Source of the DNA: JAJYTL01 sp046705265
GTDB taxonomy: Bacteria; Pseudomonadota; Alphaproteobacteria; Ferrovibrionales; Ferrovibrionaceae
Length of the DNA stretch: 8,144 nt
NCBI GenBank assembly: GCA_046705265.1
Contig: JBJKQL010000058.1
Coordinates: 1 to 8,144, forward strand
Direction of reading: 5' to 3'
Made by a program: the position numbers and the translations under genes. A model generated the notes under the pieces. It saw only the letters and a program-made list of their open reading frames with translations. It was not told where the DNA came from and made no database searches. Shown one piece after another: positions 6,122-8,144 of the stretch (position 1 is its first letter; each line of letters starts with the position of its first letter).

Positions 6122-7024
6122 TCACTGCGGAGCGCTCACTGTCAGCCGTCGGTGAATAGCCTCTGCGCGGAGCTCCTTCAATACAGGCGTATCGAGCACC
6201 TCAATTATACGCTCGGATGAAACGACCACTCCTATCCCTGCGGGCATCTCTATTGGCCCACTTCTATCGGCAGCCGTAATTTCTGTCGACGGCGCGTCCC
6301 ACGCGCCTTGCAGGATTCCAAGCAAAAGCAGATCGTGGTTTCTACGTGCGGGCCTTAACCTTTGATCTTCGATTTGAACGTTCTCCTGCTTGAAATTCGG
6401 GCGAACAAAAACCGGGGAACCGCTCATGCCCTGCAAGGCCTGAAATTCTACCATGCATGCGTCGATCATTCGGGGCGGCAACCATCTCTCATCTTCGGGG
6501 TTCTTTACCGGAAATTTTTCGTCTCCAGGCAGGAGCGCTATGCTTCCAATGTGGACCACGGGAAAATTGCGTTTCGCTCCGCGCAGAACTCTAAGAAGAC
6601 GAACTGCATAACAGGTGTCACCAATCTCGATGTGGTTATCGGTAAAATGCCTTTTGGTCAGGAGAAAATCCTGCGGCAGGTATAGACAGTCATGGCCCTG
6701 CATTAGCCGCTCTTGGTCGAAGGGGGCTACGGCCACATCAACACTCTCGTCCGGATGAAAAAACCACTGCGTGTCGACGGTCTCTATGCTCATTGACGTG
6801 CCGTCTTTGTGGTTCACGCGGATCAGAAAGCTGCTGTGTTCTACCGGCTTTGTAGAGAATCTTGCCGTGAACGTCGCAATATGCCTCGCGGTAACCAAGT
6901 AGCCGAAGCCTTCGTAATCAATAAAAAAGCCGGTGCCAACCACACGCATGCCGGTCTCGCGATCTTGGTTGTCCGAAAATCCTATGAACGCAGTACACTT
7001 GCGGATGTCGTCCCGAACTCGCAC
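6122..7024 (-). CDS. Trypsin-like serine protease (S1-type fold), stand-alone
   Basis: A 300-residue protein with the chymotrypsin-like catalytic triad in order: H48 in GYLVTARHIA, D96 in SVDVAVAPFD, and S201 in LQGMSGSPVF (the equivalent of GDSGGP). The opening strand TAFIGF and GTGFFI (31-35 region) also match the trypsin-like peptidase pattern. There is no signal peptide, transmembrane segment, PDZ domain or other attached domain, so it is not a DegP/HtrA protein and probably acts in the cytoplasm. The start is taken as GTG at 7022-7024 because it keeps the first beta strand; the next candidate, ATG at codon 26, would cut that strand off, and an in-frame stop at 7067-7069 limits extension. 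A GGGCGGA stretch just upstream is only a fair Shine-Dalgarno. Base composition is visibly less GC-rich than the operon. It stands alone between two IS remnants. Substrate and role are unknown. Confidence 0.8.
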   Translation of the reverse strand: MRVRDDIRKCTAFIGFSDNQDRETGMRVVGTGFFIDYEGFGYLVTARHIATFTARFSTKPVEHSSFLIRVNHKDGTSMSIETVDTQWFFHPDESVDVAVAPFDQERLMQGHDCLYLPQDFLLTKRHFTDNHIEIGDTCYAVRLLRVLRGAKRNFPVVHIGSIALLPGDEKFPVKNPEDERWLPPRMIDACMVEFQALQGMSGSPVFVRPNFKQENVQIEDQRLRPARRNHDLLLLGILQGAWDAPSTEITAADRSGPIEMPAGIGVVVSSERIIEVLDTPVLKELRAEAIHRRLTVSAPQ

Positions 7025-7125
7025 AGTCCGCCCTTTCGCGATTTGGCGCCTTATCCGCGGCGTCCCCTAAACGAAAAATTGGCCATGGCCTGCCGAATAT
7101 TCAAGGTTCCCGTCTGGTCTTCTTA

Positions 7126-8144
7126 GACGTTAGTGTTCTGACTCATTCATAAGCATCCTGCTTTTGCCGAGGCCAAAGCTTTCTTGGCCCGGCGGGGTTT
7201 GGCGAGGATCGAACTGGCGGTCGCGGTCCATTTGAAAGGCTTTGGATTTTGATTTCGATGCTCGATCCAGGCGGCAATGGCGATCTCGAGTTCTTCTACA
7301 TTGTTGAAGGTCCCGCGTCGAATTCTCTGGCGCGTGATTTCGGCAAAGAGCCGCTCGACCAGGTTGAGCCAGGAGCTGGATGTCGGGGTGAAGTGCAGGG
7401 TGAAGCGTTTGTGCCGCGCCAGCCAGCGCTTCACTTCCGGGGTCTTGTGGGAGGCATAGTTGTCGAGGATCAGATGCAGAGTGAGGTCGGGCGGGGTCTC
7501 GCGGTCGATCTTGTTGAGGAAGCCCAGGAATTCCTTCTCCCTGTGGCGAGGGAGGTATTCGCCGATGACTGTGCCTGTGGCGATGTCGAGCGCTGCGAAC
7601 AGCGTTGTGGTGCCGTTGCGCTTGTAATCATGGGTCATGGTTCCCGCCCGCCCTTTCTTCAAGGGTAAGCCGGGCTGGGGGCGGTCGAGCGCTTGGATCT
7701 GGCTTTTCTCGTCGACCGACAGCACCACGGCTTTCTCCGGCGGGTCGAGATAAAACCCGACAATATCCTCGACTTTGCCGATGAAGTCGGGATCATTGGA
7801 AACCTTGAAGCTGCGCACAAGATGCGGCTTGAGACTGTACTCGGCCCAGATACGCTGCACACTCGTGTGGCTGATGCCTATTTCCTTGGCCATGGCTCGC
7901 GTGCTCCACTGGGTCGCGTTGACCGGGCGTTCCTTCATGGTCTTTTCCACGACCGCGAGCCTGAGCGTCCGGGGGAGCGGCTTCTTGCCGGGCGGCTTGG
8001 AGCGACCCTTGATGAGCCCTGCGACGCCAGCTTCAAGGAAATACTCCTGCCACCGCCAAACCGTCGTCTTCGTCACCCCGACCTCACGCATGATCGCCGC
8101 GATCCTATGACCCTCCGCGCTCATGAGGACGATCTTGGCGCGCT
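7126..8144 (-). mobile_element. IS630-family insertion sequence (partial, runs off the right edge)
   Basis: The transposase at 7147-8144 identifies the element as IS630 type (Tc1/mariner-like), which inserts at TA dinucleotides. Its transposase 3' end is at 7147, so the element end should lie within the next few tens of bases. The sequence gacgttagtgttctgactca (7126-7145) is a candidate end, with TA at 7124-7125 and again at 7131-7132 as possible target sites. The exact terminus cannot be set because the opposite inverted repeat lies beyond the window. Confidence 0.6.
7147..8144 (-). CDS. IS630-family transposase (5' end outside window)
   Basis: The frame ends at a TGA (7147-7149) and is open to the right edge; residues before the in-window Met at 8124 read RAKIVL, which is normal IS630 sequence, so the true start lies beyond 8144. 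Counting from that Met, an N-terminal helix-turn-helix (about 8-30, with TKTTVWRWQEYF) and a second one (about 72-95, AMAKEIGISHTSVQRIW) bind the ends. The DDE domain follows with D138 in VLSVDEKSQIQALDR, D221 in LILDNYASHKTP and E257 in SSWLNLVERLF, so all three metal-binding acids are present. No frameshift is visible over 332 codons. This copy may therefore still be active, unlike the IS1634 remnant to its left. It catalyses cut-and-paste transposition into TA sites. Confidence 0.92.
   Translation of the reverse strand, partial: RAKIVLMSAEGHRIAAIMREVGVTKTTVWRWQEYFLEAGVAGLIKGRSKPPGKKPLPRTLRLAVVEKTMKERPVNATQWSTRAMAKEIGISHTSVQRIWAEYSLKPHLVRSFKVSNDPDFIGKVEDIVGFYLDPPEKAVVLSVDEKSQIQALDRPQPGLPLKKGRAGTMTHDYKRNGTTTLFAALDIATGTVIGEYLPRHREKEFLGFLNKIDRETPPDLTLHLILDNYASHKTPEVKRWLARHKRFTLHFTPTSSSWLNLVERLFAEITRQRIRRGTFNNVEELEIAIAAWIEHRNQNPKPFKWTATASSILAKPRRAKKALASAKAGCL

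Noticed and set aside
1..8144. CRISPR array, tRNA or rRNA genes
   Set aside because: No regularly spaced repeats and no cloverleaf or rRNA-like sequence was seen on either strand by eye.

Overview
The window is GC-rich (visibly lower in about 5,890-7,130) and is a patchwork of mobile-element remnants around one intact catabolic-looking operon. The protein styles, the transposase families (IS1634, IS630) and the group II intron maturase tail suggest a proteobacterium, most likely an alphaproteobacterium of the sphingomonad or rhizobial type, in an accessory region (island or plasmid). That assignment is inference; no rRNA, tRNA or housekeeping gene is present.

Layout from left to right. Positions 1-~331 hold the 3' end of a group II intron: the last 55 codons of its reverse transcriptase/maturase, then a domain V hairpin and the 3' tail. 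Positions ~332-960 hold no convincing intact gene. They do contain two adjacent perfect GC-rich palindromes just before a strong Shine-Dalgarno site and a 46-codon ORF whose start faintly resembles a redoxin. Positions ~961-1231 are the frameshifted, truncated N-terminal part of an HpcH/HpaI-type aldolase. Positions 1264-4910 are a compact plus-strand operon of three intact genes: a nitrilase-superfamily C-N hydrolase, an acyl-CoA dehydrogenase (stop and start overlap by one base) and an AMP-forming acyl-CoA synthetase (21 bases later). Positions ~4926-5881 are a minus-strand IS1634-family transposase that has lost its N-terminal half and apparently its catalytic glutamate. Positions 5882-6121 are AT-richer and without a supported gene. 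Positions 6122-7024 encode, on the minus strand, a stand-alone trypsin-like serine protease with a complete H-D-S triad. From ~7126 to the right edge lies an IS630-family element whose transposase runs off the window.

How the genes may work together (inference): the synthetase would activate a carboxylic acid to its CoA thioester, the dehydrogenase would introduce a 2,3-double bond, and the hydrolase would break an amide or nitrile bond in a substrate or intermediate. The broken aldolase just upstream may once have belonged to the same route. Hydratase, hydroxyacyl-CoA dehydrogenase and thiolase steps are not in this window. The protease lies between two insertion-sequence remnants, differs in composition from the operon, and looks like separately acquired cargo of unknown purpose.
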